Shown piece by piece: positions 35,600 to 47,500 of a DNA stretch of 64,000 bases. The notes beneath the pieces were generated by a model. It was not told the DNA's origin and made no database searches. It saw nothing but the letters and a program-made list of their open reading frames with translations. Origin of the DNA: Monosporascus cannonballus (lineage: Eukaryota > Ascomycota > Sordariomycetes > Xylariales); NCBI GenBank assembly GCA_004154925.1, contig QJNS01000164.1:62001-126000 (forward strand). The letters are read 5' to 3'. A program made the position numbers and the translations under genes. How positions within the stretch are numbered: position 1 is the first letter of the stretch; the number at the start of each line of letters is the position of its first letter.

Positions 35600-36619
35600 A
35601 GGATCTTCGACAAAGTTTTACCCCATTTACAATTTCAGTAAAAACGAATTACGCATTTTTAAAGAATACCTGGAAAATCGGCTACAGAAAGGATAAATTC
35701 GACCTTCGAAATTACCAGCAGAATATCCGATATTTTTCGTACCTAAGAAAAATGGGAAATTACGACTTATGGTTAACTATCAACAATTGAACGACGTTAT
35801 TATTAAGGATCGAATATTATTACCCCTAATTACGGAAATAAAAAACCGATTTTACGGAACTAAATAATTCACAGCATTCGATCTTAAAATTAAATATAAC
35901 CTTATCAAGATTAAAAAATGATACGAATGAAAAATAACCTTTAAAATAAAATACGGACTATTTAAGTATTTGGTTATACCAATAGGACTTACGAACGTAC
36001 CAGCAATTTTTTAACGAATGGTTAATTACGTATTACGAAAATACCTCGATGTTTTCGTCGTTTGCTATTTCGATAACATTCTTATTTTCTCGGAAACAGA
36101 AAAAGTATACGTAAAATACGTTTATAAGGTTTTTTAAACTTTACAGAACATAAGATTACTTATTAACGCAAAGAAAAGTTAATTTCATATATAGAAAGTG
36201 GAATATCTAGAACATATTATTACCTTAGGATATATTAGGATAGATCTTAAGAAAATCGCTGCAGTTACAGAATGGCAAACGTTAATAACGGTTAAGAAGG
36301 TATAGGCATTTCTTGGATTCGCCAACTATTATAAGAAGTTTATTCGAAACTTTAGCAAAATAACTATGTCTTTAACGAATCTCATAAAGAAAAAAAAGAA
36401 TTCAAATAAACGCCAGATACGGAAAAGGTATTTCAAAATATTAAGGATGCGATTATTAGCGAGCCAGTACTAATTATGTACGATCCAAACCGTTCCGTTA
36501 AACTAAAAACCGATATTTCGAATTACGTATTAAACGCAGTAATCGGATAACGAAATAATTAAGGTAAACTATACCTTATTACTTTTTTTCATATAAGTTA
36601 AAAAAAACCAAGCTTAATT
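35600..36619 (+). pseudogene. Element C reverse transcriptase and start of RNase H (degraded)
   Basis: K-L-R-L-M-V-N-Y-Q-Q-L-N-D and L-V-I-P-I-G-L-T-N-V-P-A are RT landmarks. The active site reads YFDN at 36066-36077 (YLDD with C-to-T and G-to-A changes). A-F-L-G-F-A-N-Y-Y-K-K-F-I-R-N-F is the thumb/connection motif. RNase H is interrupted at 36620 by a solo LTR and resumes at 36981. Confidence 0.8.
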
Positions 36620-36980
36620 TGTGACGGCTAGGCGGTTTAACCAACTATTAAACCTAGTCGTACGGGTTTATGTTGGCAAGAATATCGTGGGACTCGGAGC
36701 AATGAAGTAAACTTGGTCACGTCTCGTAATACCAAAGATGTCAGTTACAAACGATTGGTATTGGTGAGTGTTGCAAGCTGGTGCTATCTATGCTATGGAA
36801 ATGAGCGTATCTATATATTTTGCTGGTTCCCGTTCATTCTTAGGACTCGCTGGACTCGCCAGCGATCCTTGCGATCCTGGACTCGCTGGACTCTCCAGCG
36901 ATCCTTGTAGTCACGTGACCGGGGATTGTCTCCACCTGCTTGACTGTTTCTGGTTGTGCCAAGCGTGTTGGGTCATGACA
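36620..36980 (-). repeat. Solo LTR inside element C, TAATT duplication
   Basis: 361 bp, TGTGACGGCTAGGCGG to GGGTCATGACA, reversed relative to element C, flanked by TAATT at 36615-36619 and 36981-36985. Removing it restores the RNase H frame K-L-N-Y-G-I-P-N-K-K-F. It contains a two-copy tandem of a GGACTCGCTGGACTC-type unit at 36843-36907. This is the deepest layer of the nest. Confidence 0.92.
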
Positions 36981-38600
36981 TAATTACGGTATTCCAAATA
37001 AGAAATTTATAGTTATTATTATGGCATTTCGAAAATTTAAGTACTTCCTAAAAGGAAACTTGCACCAAGTCAAAGTTTATACGGATTATCAAAATCTTAC
37101 CCGATTTACCACGACCAGGAAGCTTACAAGACAATAATTTCGTTACGCGAAAAAATTAACGAACTTCGACTTCGTTATTATTCATAAGAAAAATTTAAAA
37201 AACGGCAAAATAAATGCTTTAAGCAAATAACCAAACCTCGAAAAAAAATTAGTTAAAATCAGCTATATAATTTTTGATATTATTATAGAAGGATATTTAC
37301 GTTTATAATAAATTGCAACAATTCGGGCAGTACCTTTCGATATGCATTAGAGAATTTAATAATATAACGATAATCTCCTAGAAAACTAAAAAAACGAACA
37401 AAACATAAGTTCCAAAAAAATACCAAAAAAATCTAGTACAAAAAATATACAAACATTAATTACATGGATATCCAGAGATCTACAAAACCCTAAAGCGACT
37501 TTAACGTACATATTCTTTTCCTAAAATAAAATTAATAGTATAAAAAATTATACGGCAATATAATATTTGCGCCAAAGCAAAAACTTAACGATACAAACCA
37601 TACGGAAAATTACAGCTATTACTAATCGTAAAATGACCATGGTATTTAGTTATATTCGATTTCATTATTAAGTTTTCTATATCAAAAAATCCAGTTACGG
37701 GAATATATTACGATAGCATTTTCGTAATCGTCGATCGATTCACGAAATTTTCCTATTTTTTTACTATATTATGAGAACATAAACGCCGAACAACTGGCAT
37801 ACATTTTTTTTAGATATATTTTCAGCATATACGGATTACTAATGGAAATTATATCAAACAAAGGATCGATATTCGCATTTAAATTTTGGTAAGGCTTAAT
37901 AACATAAATCGGCCTGAATTACAAGTTATTTAACGTATTTAAACCATAGATAGACGGATAGATAAAACGAACAAATTAAACTTTAGAAATTTACTTACGA
38001 TATTATATCAATTACGAATAAAATAATTAGGTTAAGAAATTACCAATTGCTTAGCTAACTTATAATACCAGCTATTACGAAAGTATTAGAATAATACCTG
38101 CGAACGCAAATTTTGGTTTTATTCCAGAAGTTTATAAAGAAGTACGCGACGACGGTCCAATTAATGTTAAAACAATTTTTACATTAAAACAGTTACGATA
38201 GCTACACTAGGAAATGAAAACAGAACTGGAATTTGTACGAAATCAAATAAGTAAACATTATAACCAGAAAAAATTAAAAGTACCAACTTTCGAAAAGAGA
38301 AAAATAGTTTTCTTCGCTACAAAAAACATTTAAACAAAACGACCCAGCAAAAAATTCGATTTTAAATATATCGGTCCATACAAAATCGTCAAAAAAATCT
38401 CAGAAAATAATTACTAATTAAAACTTTTATCAAAAGTTAAACTTTATCTAATTTTTCATGTTTTTTTATTTAAGTTAGCAGCAGATACCATTAAAGTGCA
38501 TACGGCATAAGATGATATGGAAATGGAAAACGAACGAGCATATAAAGTAAAAAAGATATTTGATATACGAAAATAAAACGGACTTACTTAGTACCTAATC
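36981..38600 (+). pseudogene. Element C RNase H end, integrase and chromodomain-like tail (degraded)
   Basis: V-K-V-Y-T-D-Y-Q-N-L-T-R-F is the RNase H T-D-x-x-x-L block. Integrase follows at about 37260-38340 (I-V-D-R-F-T-K-F near 37730, F-G-F-I-P near 38110). A K-Y-x-V-K-K-I chromodomain-like end lies near 38540. Stops throughout. Confidence 0.7.
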
Positions 38601-38699
38601 AAATAAAAAAAGCACCCGGACTTTAAAAATACCTGGGAACCCGCCAAGAATCTTATTGGCATTTAACGCCTATTAAAGAACTTTTACTAGCAATAACGG

Positions 38700-39258
38700 G
38701 GTTACCAAGGAAAGCCCCCTAATCGAGGTCCTCGGGAATGGACCAGTTAAGGGAATCGAGGGATGGCACAGGAGGAGAAGCCTCGGTCTCCGTACGTTCC
38801 TGCTCGTCCAGTTTATCCATTAACTGAAGACCGCGATTAATAATTTTGACTCCCTTAGCGTAAAAAAATTTCTTTTGACGACGAAGACAAATAAGGCGAT
38901 TAATGGTCTCGTCGATATCACGCTATTTACGTACCAAATCCTTTTTTAATTCTTGTTAAAGGCGTAAAAACGTCTTTTCAACAACAGCTTTTTCGCGATC
39001 TAAATAATCCTTTTTTTCCTTAATACGACGCAAGAAATCGATTAAAACGTTAGAACTATCGCAGCGACGACGGTTCTTAATATATTCGCTATAACGACGA
39101 ATTTTTTCAATTATTTAACATTTGGTACCATTTTCGAAACAAAGTATATACGGCATAACTTCAAAACCAAATTTGATAATATAAGCAGCCAGAGAATTTA
39201 GGCTTTCTTTTTGATTAGGATAACTGCAAGGCTTACGGTTAATAATACGACCTGCCAT
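38700..39258 (-). pseudogene. ORF antisense to gag-pol in element C: coiled-coil protein
   Basis: The minus strand starts at an ATG at 39258 reading M-A-G-R-I, which matches M-T-G-R-I of the element D copy. Scattered Cys and Tyr residues follow (L-C-F-E-N-G-T-K-C), then a long charged helix (R-R-I-K-E-K-K-D-Y-L-D-R-E-K-A) and a tail (R-G-L-Q-L-M-D-K-L-D-E-Q-E-R-T-E, then S-L-D-S-L-N-W). It is broken by a few stops. It lies between the polypurine tract and the end of pol, on the strand opposite to pol. No catalytic motif is seen. Confidence 0.6.
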
Positions 39259-39327
39259 GGTGAAAAAAAATAACTTACTAAGAAGAAAAAATTTTTGAGG
39301 ACAAAAATCCTAAGAAAGGGGAAATCG

Positions 39328-39699
39328 TATTACGACCTAACCCAAGATCGGCCACGAAAACGGTCGGACCCATAAAAAAAGAAGTTACGTAATTTGGATC
39401 TCTTTTGGCATCAAGATCCAAATAAATCTATATAGAATTAACCGAATCCTATGGCATTAGATCTGCGATAACGACGAAATCCAATAAAAATCCAATTAAC
39501 GCATAAAGATATATATGTTTATTAATTCTATAATTTAGATAACTTCAGCTTGCAATAAGATATCGTTACCTAAAATATCCTTAGCATTACGAGACGTAAT
39601 ACGTTACTGTATTTATTGCTCAGATTCCCACGATACTTCTGCCAACATAAACCCGTACGACTTAGGTTTAATAGTTGGTTAAACCGCCTAGCCGTCACA
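39328..39699 (+). repeat. 3' LTR of element C
   Basis: 372 bp, TATTACGACCTAACCC (TG changed to TA) to TAGCCGTCACA. Pairs with 32610-32981. Confidence 0.93.
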
Positions 39700-39704
39700 G
39701 GCTG

Positions 39705-40560
39705 ACTTAATCTGATAAAGGAAATAAAGTTATTTGACCGCGTCTTGTTCCTTATCGGAATTTCCGAATAAGGCGCGCATTTTTTCTTCGAAGTTCTCAT
39801 AATCGCTAAAGATATAATTAATAAGATCCGAAAACTCCTTTGGGTATTTTTTAAGGTAATCCGTTAAAATGGATTCAAACTATTGGCGAATTCGTCCAAT
39901 CAGTAACTGGAAAATGGCCATTACTTTTTGGTATTCCTCCGGCAAGGAGTTTTTATAGAACTTGAGGTAAAGTCTGGCCTGAACCAAAAATCCATCAGGG
40001 TCCTCTAATCTGTCATAAGGTTTTGGTAAAATTAGCTTATATCCTTTAACGTCTGGCATTCCGTAATAACTAAAAGGTGGAATAATCCCTTCCCGTATTT
40101 GGTTCGTACCGAACAATGGTAGAATCGACGCTTTTCGTCCTGGATCTATCGAAAGGAATTAGTAACCAGCCCCTTAGCTTCGCCCCCTGGCCGAGCCAAA
40201 CTGGGGAAAAGCCGGTTTCTTTCCCTTAGTAAGCCGAATATTCTCCTTTCTCAAAGTTCGAACTTCTGCCACTAGGGCACTTAATTTTTCCTTCGCAATA
40301 AGTTCCTTTTTCTGGCTTCCTGCCCCATATTTTTCTTCTCCTTTCTTAACTTCCTCCCGCTCCAGCTCCTTCTTCTGAACCTTAATAATATTCTAAGAAG
40401 TCGGGGAAGGTTGCTATTGCGGCTGGGAAAAAGGACCTTTTTAAAATCGAATAATAAAAGGTGCCATATTGTCAATTAGTCGGAAAACTTCTTTAATAGG
40501 AGGTAAATCGTCAAGTTTTGTTAATAACATTTTACTGGCCAATAACGGGGATCGGATATA
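39705..40560 (-). pseudogene. Element B gag, N-terminal part
   Basis: The minus-strand frame at 40116-39880 reads D-R-L-E-D-P-D-G-F-L-V-Q-A-R-L-Y-L and M-A-I-F-Q-L-L, a Ty3/Gypsy gag capsid start. Upstream a lysine/glutamate-rich coiled segment runs to about 40560. It continues across element C into 32609. Confidence 0.72.
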
Positions 40561-40674
40561 TTATTTATCTTTTAAACGTCGTTTTATATTATCGTTTGCA
40601 TTAAGTTCAGGAAGACTTATACCTTAACTGGGCAATAAATTATTTGTCGGCTATTAATTAAGGAGCTATCAAAA

Positions 40675-41093
40675 TATAACGAACCTATTATACATCTATC
40701 TGGAGGTATAAGCAATATCCGAAAAAGGTTCTTAATTTGCAGGTAACAATAAAGCGAAAAATAATTTAGTAATTTGTTCGTTAAAAAGATTTAAAAACTT
40801 TTCTCTCAATTAAAGAACGGTACAGTTACCTTTTGATTAAAAGCTTAGATTAATAACTAAAAAGCGAAACTAAATAAGTGCTATTTACATAAAAAACCGA
40901 TTTATTATATATCCCAATTCCCAAAATAAGTATGTCGTAAATCTATATGATCTATATAATCTGGTCCAGATCATTTAAATCACCTAGATCACTCAAAAAG
41001 CCAAGCTTTCCTGTCCGGAGTTTACCCGTGACAGGTTCGCACTAGGCCTCATAAGTAGGTCTCCTCGAAACAGGAACCCCTGTTCCTGTAACA
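40675..41093 (-). repeat. 5' LTR of element B
   Basis: 419 bp, TATAACGAACCTATT (RIP-changed) to CCTGTTCCTGTAACA, followed by the TGCTT duplication. Confidence 0.93.
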
Positions 41094-43340
41094 TGCTTGC
41101 TATCTCGGCGACATTCTTATCTTTTTAGAAACAGAAAAAACATATACAGAATACGTTTATAAAGTTTTTTAAGCTTTATAGAACGCAAAATTACTTATTA
41201 ACGTAAAAAAAATTAATTTTACGTATAGGAAATAAAATATCTGGAATATATTATTATTCTAGGACATATTAGAATAAACTTCAAGAAAATTGTTGTAATT
41301 ACAGAATAGCAGACGCCAATTATACTAAAAGAGGTATAAGTATTCCTTAAATTCGTTAATTAGTATAAGAAATTTATTTAACACTTTAACAAAATAATTA
41401 TACCCATAACGAATTTTACGAAAAAAAAGGAATTTAAATAAATACTAAATACGAAAAAGGCGTTTCAGGATATTAAAAGTATAATTATTAATAAATTAAT
41501 ATTAATTATATACGATTTAAACCGTCTTATTAAGCTAAAAACCGATATTTCGGATTATGCGTTAAACGTAATAATCGGATAACGAAATAATTAAGGCAAA
41601 TTGTACCTTATTATATTTTTTTCATATACATTAAAAAAAACCGAGTTTAATTACAGTATCCCAAATAAGGAATTTCTGGTCATTATTATAGTATTCCGAG
41701 AATTTAGATATTTCTTAAAGAGAAATTTATACCAGATTAAGGTTTATACGGATTATCAAAATCTTACCCGATTTATTACGACCAGGGAATTTACAGGACA
41801 ATAATTTCGTTACGCGGAAAAACTGGCGAATTTCGATTTCTTTATTATCTACCAAAAGAATTCAAAGAATAATAAAGCAAACGCGTTAAGCAGGTAACCA
41901 AACCTCGAAAGAAAATTGGCCAAAATTAGCTACATAATCTTTAATACCATTATAAAAGAATATTTACGCCCGTAATAAATTGCGATAATTCGAGTAATAC
42001 CGTTTAATATATATTAAAAGATCCTGTAATATAACGACGGTTTTTTTAAAAAAAAAATCAAAAAACGGATAAGATATAACTCCCAGAAAAATATCAATAA
42101 GATTTAATACGAAATATATACGAATATCAGTTACATGAATATCCAGGGATCCACAAAATCTTAAAACAGCTTTAACGCAGATATTCCTTTCCTAAAATAA
42201 AATTAACGATATAAAAAATTATACGATAATATAATATTTACGCCAGAACGAAAATTCGACAACATAAGCCATACGGAGAAGTATAGCCATTACCAATCGT
42301 AAAACGACCATGATATTTAATCATATTCGACTTTATTACTAAACTTTTTATATCAAAAAATTTAATTACAGGAACATATTATAACAACATCTTCGTAACC
42401 GTCGATCAATTTACGAAATATTTTTATTTTCTTATTATATTATAAGGACACGGACGTCAAATAAATAGCATATATTTTTTAAAAATATATTTTTAATATA
42501 TATAAATTATTAATAAAAATAATCTTAAATAAAAATAATTTTAAATAAAGAATTAAAGTTTGTATTTAAATTTTAGCAAGGTTTTATAGTGTATATCGGC
42601 CTAAATCACACGTTATTTAACATATTTAAATCATAGATAAATGGATAAACGGAACGAATAAATTAAACCTTAAAAATTTACTTACGATATTACCTTAATT
42701 ACGAAGAGAATAATTAGATTAAAAAGTTATTTATTGCTTAACTAGCTTATAATATTAGCTATTACGAAAGTATTAAAACAATATTAACGAACGCAAATTT
42801 TGGCTTTACTTCAAAAGTTTATAGAGAAATACGTAATAACGGTCCAATTAATATCAAAATAATCCTTACATCAGAATAACTACGATAGCTTTACTAAAAA
42901 ATAAAAATAAAACTGGAATTCGTATTTAATTAGATAAATAAATATTATAACCAGAAAAGGTTAAAAAATTAACTTTCGAAAAGGGGAAAATAATTTTCCC
43001 CGTTATAAAAATATTTAAACAAAACGACCTAGTAAAACACTCGATTTCAAATATATCGGTCCATAATAAATCGCCAAAAACATTTTAGAAAATAATTTCT
43101 AATTAAAGCTTTTACCAAAAGTTAAACTTTATTTAATTTTTTACGATTTTTTATTCGAATTAATAAGAGATATAATTAAAATATATACGACATAAAATAA
43201 TATAAAAACAAAAAACAAATAAGTATATAAAGTAAAAAAAGTCTTCGACATAAAAAACAAAATAAATTTACCTAGTACTTAATCAAATAAAAAAAGTACT
43301 CGGATTTCGAAAATACCTAGAAACCCGCCAAAAATCTTAT
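41094..43340 (+). pseudogene. Element A RT end, RNase H and integrase (degraded)
   Basis: Starts at the interrupted RT active site (Y-L-G-D-I-L-I-F), then RNase H (V-Y-T-D-Y-Q-N-L-T-R-F near 41750) and integrase aligning with element C 37260-38400. Dense stops and frame changes. Confidence 0.75.
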
Positions 43341-43399
43341 TAACGCCTAATACCTATTAAAAAACTTCTATTAACAACGCCGAAATCGGCAAAGTTAAA

Positions 43400-43850
43400 A
43401 GTTTTCTAATTAATAAACGACCAGTTGGTGGATTTAAGGCTGGATTAATCAAAAGGGGGCGCGGCCTTTGCCGATATAGCCTTAGCGGTCTTTAGTTCGA
43501 CCTGTTTTTTTAACGTTTTAACTTATTTAATTCCACTAGAGACCGAAGCCCGCGGAATAATATACGTACTATACGATTAGCCTATAATTTCTTTTGTTTT
43601 CGGAGTCGGCGAACCTTAGCCTGCGCCTATTCCGTGTTTTTAGCTTTTTCAAGTTCCGTTTTAATCTTAAGGTAATTAAAAATAAACCTTTTAAGCTGAA
43701 AAGTGGAAAAACTATTAACGTCGCAAAAACCTTAATTTCGCATTACGTGTTTTTCGTATCGGAAGAAATCCGACAAAAAACACAATAAAATAATAACCCG
43801 CAACGAATATAATACAAATGCATAGATATATCTATAATTCGAAAAATAAT
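43400..43850 (-). pseudogene. Remnant of the antisense ORF in element A
   Basis: Minus-strand fragments R-R-R-L-R-F-A-D-S-E-N-K-R-N-Y and V-E-L-K-T-A-K-A-I-S-A-K-A-A-P-P-F-D lie at the same place as the antisense ORFs of B, C and D, that is, between integrase and the polypurine tract. This is the most degraded copy. Confidence 0.45.
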
Positions 43851-43992
43851 AAGCTTAAATAAGTTATTTCGTTTTTTCGTTTTTTTGTTAATTAGTTTTT
43901 TAATACGACTCGATATAATAGAAAAAAAAAAAAAAAAAAAAAAAACTTCTAAAAAATTTTCGAGACGAAAATTATGAAAAGGGAGAATTGCG

Positions 43993-44362
43993 TATTATAA
44001 CTTAACGGACTGCGGCCTCGGGAAACGGTCGCAACAAAAAAATAACTAAGCCATGTGAGTCGAATCACGTAATAGTTCGACAGGATTTATTATAAAGCCC
44101 ATAAAGCCAGGCTGGACGGGATCTATCGTAAAGCCCATAAAGCCAGGCTCGACAAGATCGGAAAAACCAAGTATAATACGCTCGTTATTTCCATAGTTTA
44201 GATAATTTCAGCTTGCAATAAAACATCGTTACCCAAGACGCCCTTGGTATTACGAGACGTAACACGTTACTGTATCTATTGCTCAGTTTCCCACGATACT
44301 CCTGCCAACATAAACCCGCACGACCAAGGTTTAATAGTTGGTTAAACCCCCTAGCCGTCACA
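43993..44362 (+). repeat. 3' LTR of element A
   Basis: 370 bp, TATTATAACTTAACGG to CCCTAGCCGTCACA, preceded by a polypurine tract GAAAAGGGAGAATTGCG. The right half matches the element C LTR. The left half is different and contains two copies of an A-A-A-G-C-C-C-A-T-A-A-A-G-C-C-A-G-G-C-T unit at about 44075-44160. Confidence 0.85.
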
Positions 44363-44400
44363 GGTCGCCACCTCTCAGGACCAGTATCACTACGGGACCC

Positions 44401-46346
44401 CTAAGCAACAACAACGGCAAGTAACGCGGTAAAGACTATCAACGCAATGCTCGAGCCGACACTGCTCATGGAGGCCATGCTGCGGGTTATAGTCGGCTCC
44501 GGCGCCCCGCGAGTGGCGGTCGGCACCGTGCTGTTGCCGCCGTGGCCACCTTCGCCACCCTGGCCGCCGCCATTGTCTGCGCTGCCGTCCACGACGGCAA
44601 TGCGGCCGTCGAGCTCGAAGTCGATCGGGCTGCTTTCCTCGATGTGCCTGACGAGGACCTCATCCATGGTATCAAGGACGACTGCGTCGTCCACGGGTTC
44701 CAGGATGTTGTCGCCACCGCCCGTCAAGAAGTCGATGGTGACAACAACGTACTCGGCGGCCTGGTCGACGGGGGAGCCGCCGACGGTAAGGCGGACCAGG
44801 CGCTGTCCCACCTCGTTGTTGGGGTTGTACTCGACCTTCACGCCCGTGCTGACCTGGAAGAAGCTGCTGACCTCCTCGCCGTTGTACTGGTTGACGCCGC
44901 TGACGAGGCCCTCGAAGATGTTCCACAGCTCCTCGCCCGTGTAAGTGACCTCGACGACGGCGTTGCCAAAAGGAAACGAAGTGAGCACTTCGCCGCGGGT
45001 GATGGGGCCCTGGTCGATACTCGCGCGGATGCCGCCAGCGTTAACAATGGCGAAAACGGCATCACTGCCAGCGCTGACGCGATACTGCAGTAACGCTCTA
45101 GAGGTCATGTCAGCTGGTATACAAGGCGAATAAGAGAATATTCAAGCAACATACTCGGATACAAGGTCGCCAAGTGCGCACTCCTGCTGCTCGCATGTCG
45201 TCTGGTCAAGCTCGACGTTCGTTATGCCAATCTCCTGTGCGGCGAACTCCTCGAATGGACCTCTCCATTCCTCGATTTGCTCCTGGAGGTCTTCATCCTG
45301 CTTGGTTGTGTTGGTCAGGTGAATGGGGGCACCGTGGTAGGCCAGGATTTTGCCCTCGGCGTCGTAGGTAACGTCGATGTAACCAAGGTACTCGCCCCAC
45401 CGGTAAGCGGTAACGATGAACACCTCGTCGCCGTCTCTGTTATTCTCGATGGTAGGGTAGGGACCTTCGGCGTCCTCCATGTCGCCGAGCAGAGTGTGCG
45501 AGTGGCCACCCATGATCAGGTGCAGACCCGTCGTCTCCTGGGCCAGACGCTTGTCCTCTTCGTATCCGATGTGGGTGAGGGCCGCAATGCGGGTGATGTT
45601 GGTGGTGCTACGGATCTCATCAATGCACGCCTGCACCGCCTGAATCGCGTCGATGAACTTCGTGTCCTCGCCCACGTCGGAGATCCCCGGCGTCGTGTCC
45701 GTGGTCACGCCGATAACTATAGGCACGTTAACAGCGACCTCCTCATTCCTGCACTCCTCTAGCGGCATGCACGCCAGGCGGCGAACTGAAGACGCTTACC
45801 TGCGAGTTGGTAATCCTCGAAAATATGATACGGCTTGATGGTAGAGTTCAGCTTCTCGTTCCCCGAGATAACGTTTGCTGATATGACAGGGAAGGTCAAG
45901 TTCTTAAGGAAGTCTCCGAGCTCGTCGTCTCCGCCGTCCCACTCATGGTTACCAAGCGTCATGGCATCAAACTCCATTTCATTGAGGACCTCGGCAATCT
46001 TCTCCCCCTTATAAAAGGAGTAGAAAAGTGTCCCTTGAAACTCATCGCCGGCATTTAGCAGCAGGCTGTCGGGGTGGTCGGGCCGCGTTTCGTCGATGAC
46101 CGTCTTGACTCGGGCGTAGCCACCGTAGCAGCCCCGCTCCGGTCTCGTGCAGTCGGTGCCCGACGATGAGAACTCGTCGAGGTGGGCGTGCACGTCATTG
46201 ATGTGGTAGAAGGAGATGTTATAGTTTCCTTCGTCGTCAATGAAGCGCTTTGACAGGCGACCGCTGTATAGCGAATCCACGGCCGCAGCTAGGTTAACAA
46301 AGCTGCTCGCCACAGCAAGGGCTGACAGAAGGGTTGTGCGAGCCAT
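44401..46346 (-). CDS. Secreted, GPI-anchored 5'-nucleotidase-type metallophosphatase
   Basis: Three exons, 46346-45800, 45716-about 45151 and about 45084-44401, give about 598 residues. Intron 1 (83 bp, GTAAGC...TATAG) joins Y-Q-L-A to V-I-G-V-T-T exactly. Intron 2 (about 66 bp) has a good branch site and CTGCAG acceptor but a weak donor, so that junction is approximate. A signal peptide (MARTTLLSALAVASSFVNLA) precedes the metallophosphatase motifs D51-V-H53, N-A-G-D101, G-N133-H134-E and G-G-H-S-H. The C-terminal 5'-nucleotidase domain shows N-A-G-G-I-R and F-P-F-G-N. A G/S/T-rich stretch and a hydrophobic tail form a GPI signal. It probably hydrolyses extracellular nucleotides. The 3' LTR of element A ends only 38 bp after its stop codon. 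Confidence 0.92.
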
Positions 46347-46809
46347 TGTGACGGGTTGCGGTGGTCAGAAAACATGCACCGCAATGCCATGTGAAACTCA
46401 TCGCGACCGCGGGGGCGTTGACTCGTTTTAAATACCTGCGCTTTAGCCGTGCAGCGACGATTGTTCCAAACTTCCCGATTCTCGAAGCACGGCCGCGGTG
46501 GCGGTAGCTCAACATCCGGGGTGGCTCCACTGTAACGGAGCAACGGTGGCCACCCGACGAAGCGATGCCAATGAGAGCTCGAGAGCCTATCGATATCGCA
46601 CACTTCCGTCCTTGCGGAGTCTCCCGCTATGCCTAATAAGCCAGGTACGAAGTGGTCGAAGCTTGGCATCTGGTACTGAGCAAGCTGAAAGTGGGGGGAT
46701 CGGAAAACACCACCTCCAGGGATAAGCGCCACCACCTCCAACCCTGTTTTGCACCGCCCTTCCCCATATTTTCTAGAGCTTAGGTGCCACCTTCAAACCC
46801 TTGTAGGTG
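46347..46809. other. Upstream region of the nucleotidase gene
   Basis: Ordinary composition up to an abrupt AT-rich border near 46810. Close to the border an inverted repeat GCCACCTT...AGGTGGTGC (46768-46799) forms a hairpin. Contains the promoter; no other gene seen. Confidence 0.5.
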
Positions 46810-47285
46810 GTGCGTAAAAGATAATATAATAAAGGTAACAACACAATAAAAAAAAATTAAAATTTAAAGTTTAATTCTAGACCAAAAACTAATATATATA
46901 AATATATATAATTATTATTGTTATTAATTTTTAATATAATAAAATAAAATAAATTACATTTTAATTATATATTTTGTAATATAGTATAAAATTAATATTG
47001 GGTATTTTACGATCACGGCCATAATGACCCAGTTTCTAGCTATAAGTAACTAAAACAATTCTTTAGATTATCAAATAAAAAAAGTAAAATAATTATATTC
47101 ATCTATATATAAGTAATTTATAGTTAATATTTTATAATAAATAAAAACTTATTATCTTATTTATGTTATCTAATATAATTATTTTATTATTTATAAATTC
47201 TATAAAGGTTTTAAGAAACAATATATATTTTCCGAATTTTAAATTGATTTCTTTTATTTTTTATTATTTTTTATCTATCGAGAGA

Positions 47286-47500
47286 GATGTAACGTAGCTG
47301 AAGGCTTGTTGCATGCGCTCTTATAAGGTGGATTAGAGTGTCCAAACCCCAATTGGGGTTTGGAATTGCTGATCTTTTGGTATTATGGCTAGCGTTGCAC
47401 CCTCGTTATCTCATAAGAGAAAAATAAAATATAAGTAATACTTGATATATTAAATTTTAGGATAACACCTATAGCAAAACAGCTTCAAAACATACAATGA
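47286..47500. repeat. Normal-composition patch 1 in the AT-rich block
   Basis: Contains GGCTAGCGTTGCACCCTCG and a later C-C-T-A-T-A-G-C-A-A-A-A-C-A-G-C-T-T-C segment. Both have counterparts at 48540-48660. Possible LTR or repeat terminus. It also holds a CCCCAATTGGGG palindrome near 47350. Confidence 0.4.

Larger units (their letters stand above)
32610..39699 (+). mobile_element. Gypsy element C (+ orientation), full length, GGCTG duplication
   Basis: 7,090 bp with two 372-bp direct LTRs, flanked by GGCTG at 32605-32609 and 39700-39704. A polypurine tract AAGAAAGGGGAAATCG lies just before the right LTR, fixing + orientation. Internal order is gag, protease, RT, RNase H, integrase, a chromodomain-like tail, then the antisense ORF. 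It sits inside gag of element B, so it is younger than B. All frames carry RIP-type stops. Confidence 0.93.
26723..41093 (-). mobile_element. Gypsy element B (- orientation), complete with both LTRs and TGCTT duplication, interrupted by element C
   Basis: Both LTRs are 419 bp and lie in direct orientation, flanked by TGCTT at 26718-26722 and 41094-41098. A polypurine tract GGAAAGGGGAAATAG, read on the minus strand, abuts the left LTR, so the element is transcribed right to left. Coding order on the minus strand is gag, protease, RT, RNase H, integrase, and then an ORF on the opposite strand. Net length without element C is about 7.3 kb. Transition-type mutations have introduced many stops. 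Confidence 0.92.
26055..44362 (+). mobile_element. Gypsy element A (5'-truncated, + orientation), interrupted by element B
   Basis: The left piece 26055-26722 starts in the linker before reverse transcriptase and aligns with element C from 35385. The right piece 41094-44362 carries the rest of RT, RNase H, integrase, an antisense ORF and a 3' LTR. Removing 26723-41093 and one TGCTT copy restores F-V-A-C-Y-L-G-D-I-L-I-F across the RT active site. The site now reads YLGD at 41101-41112 instead of YLDD. No 5' LTR, gag or protease is present. Many stops make it non-functional. Net length is about 3.9 kb. Confidence 0.85.

Noticed and set aside
45717..45768. Second nucleotidase exon starting with M-P-L-E-E-C-R-N-E-E
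   Set aside because: Splicing at TATAG|TT (45717/45716) gives the family sequence L-A-V-I-G-V-T-T in frame; the extra residues are intron sequence.
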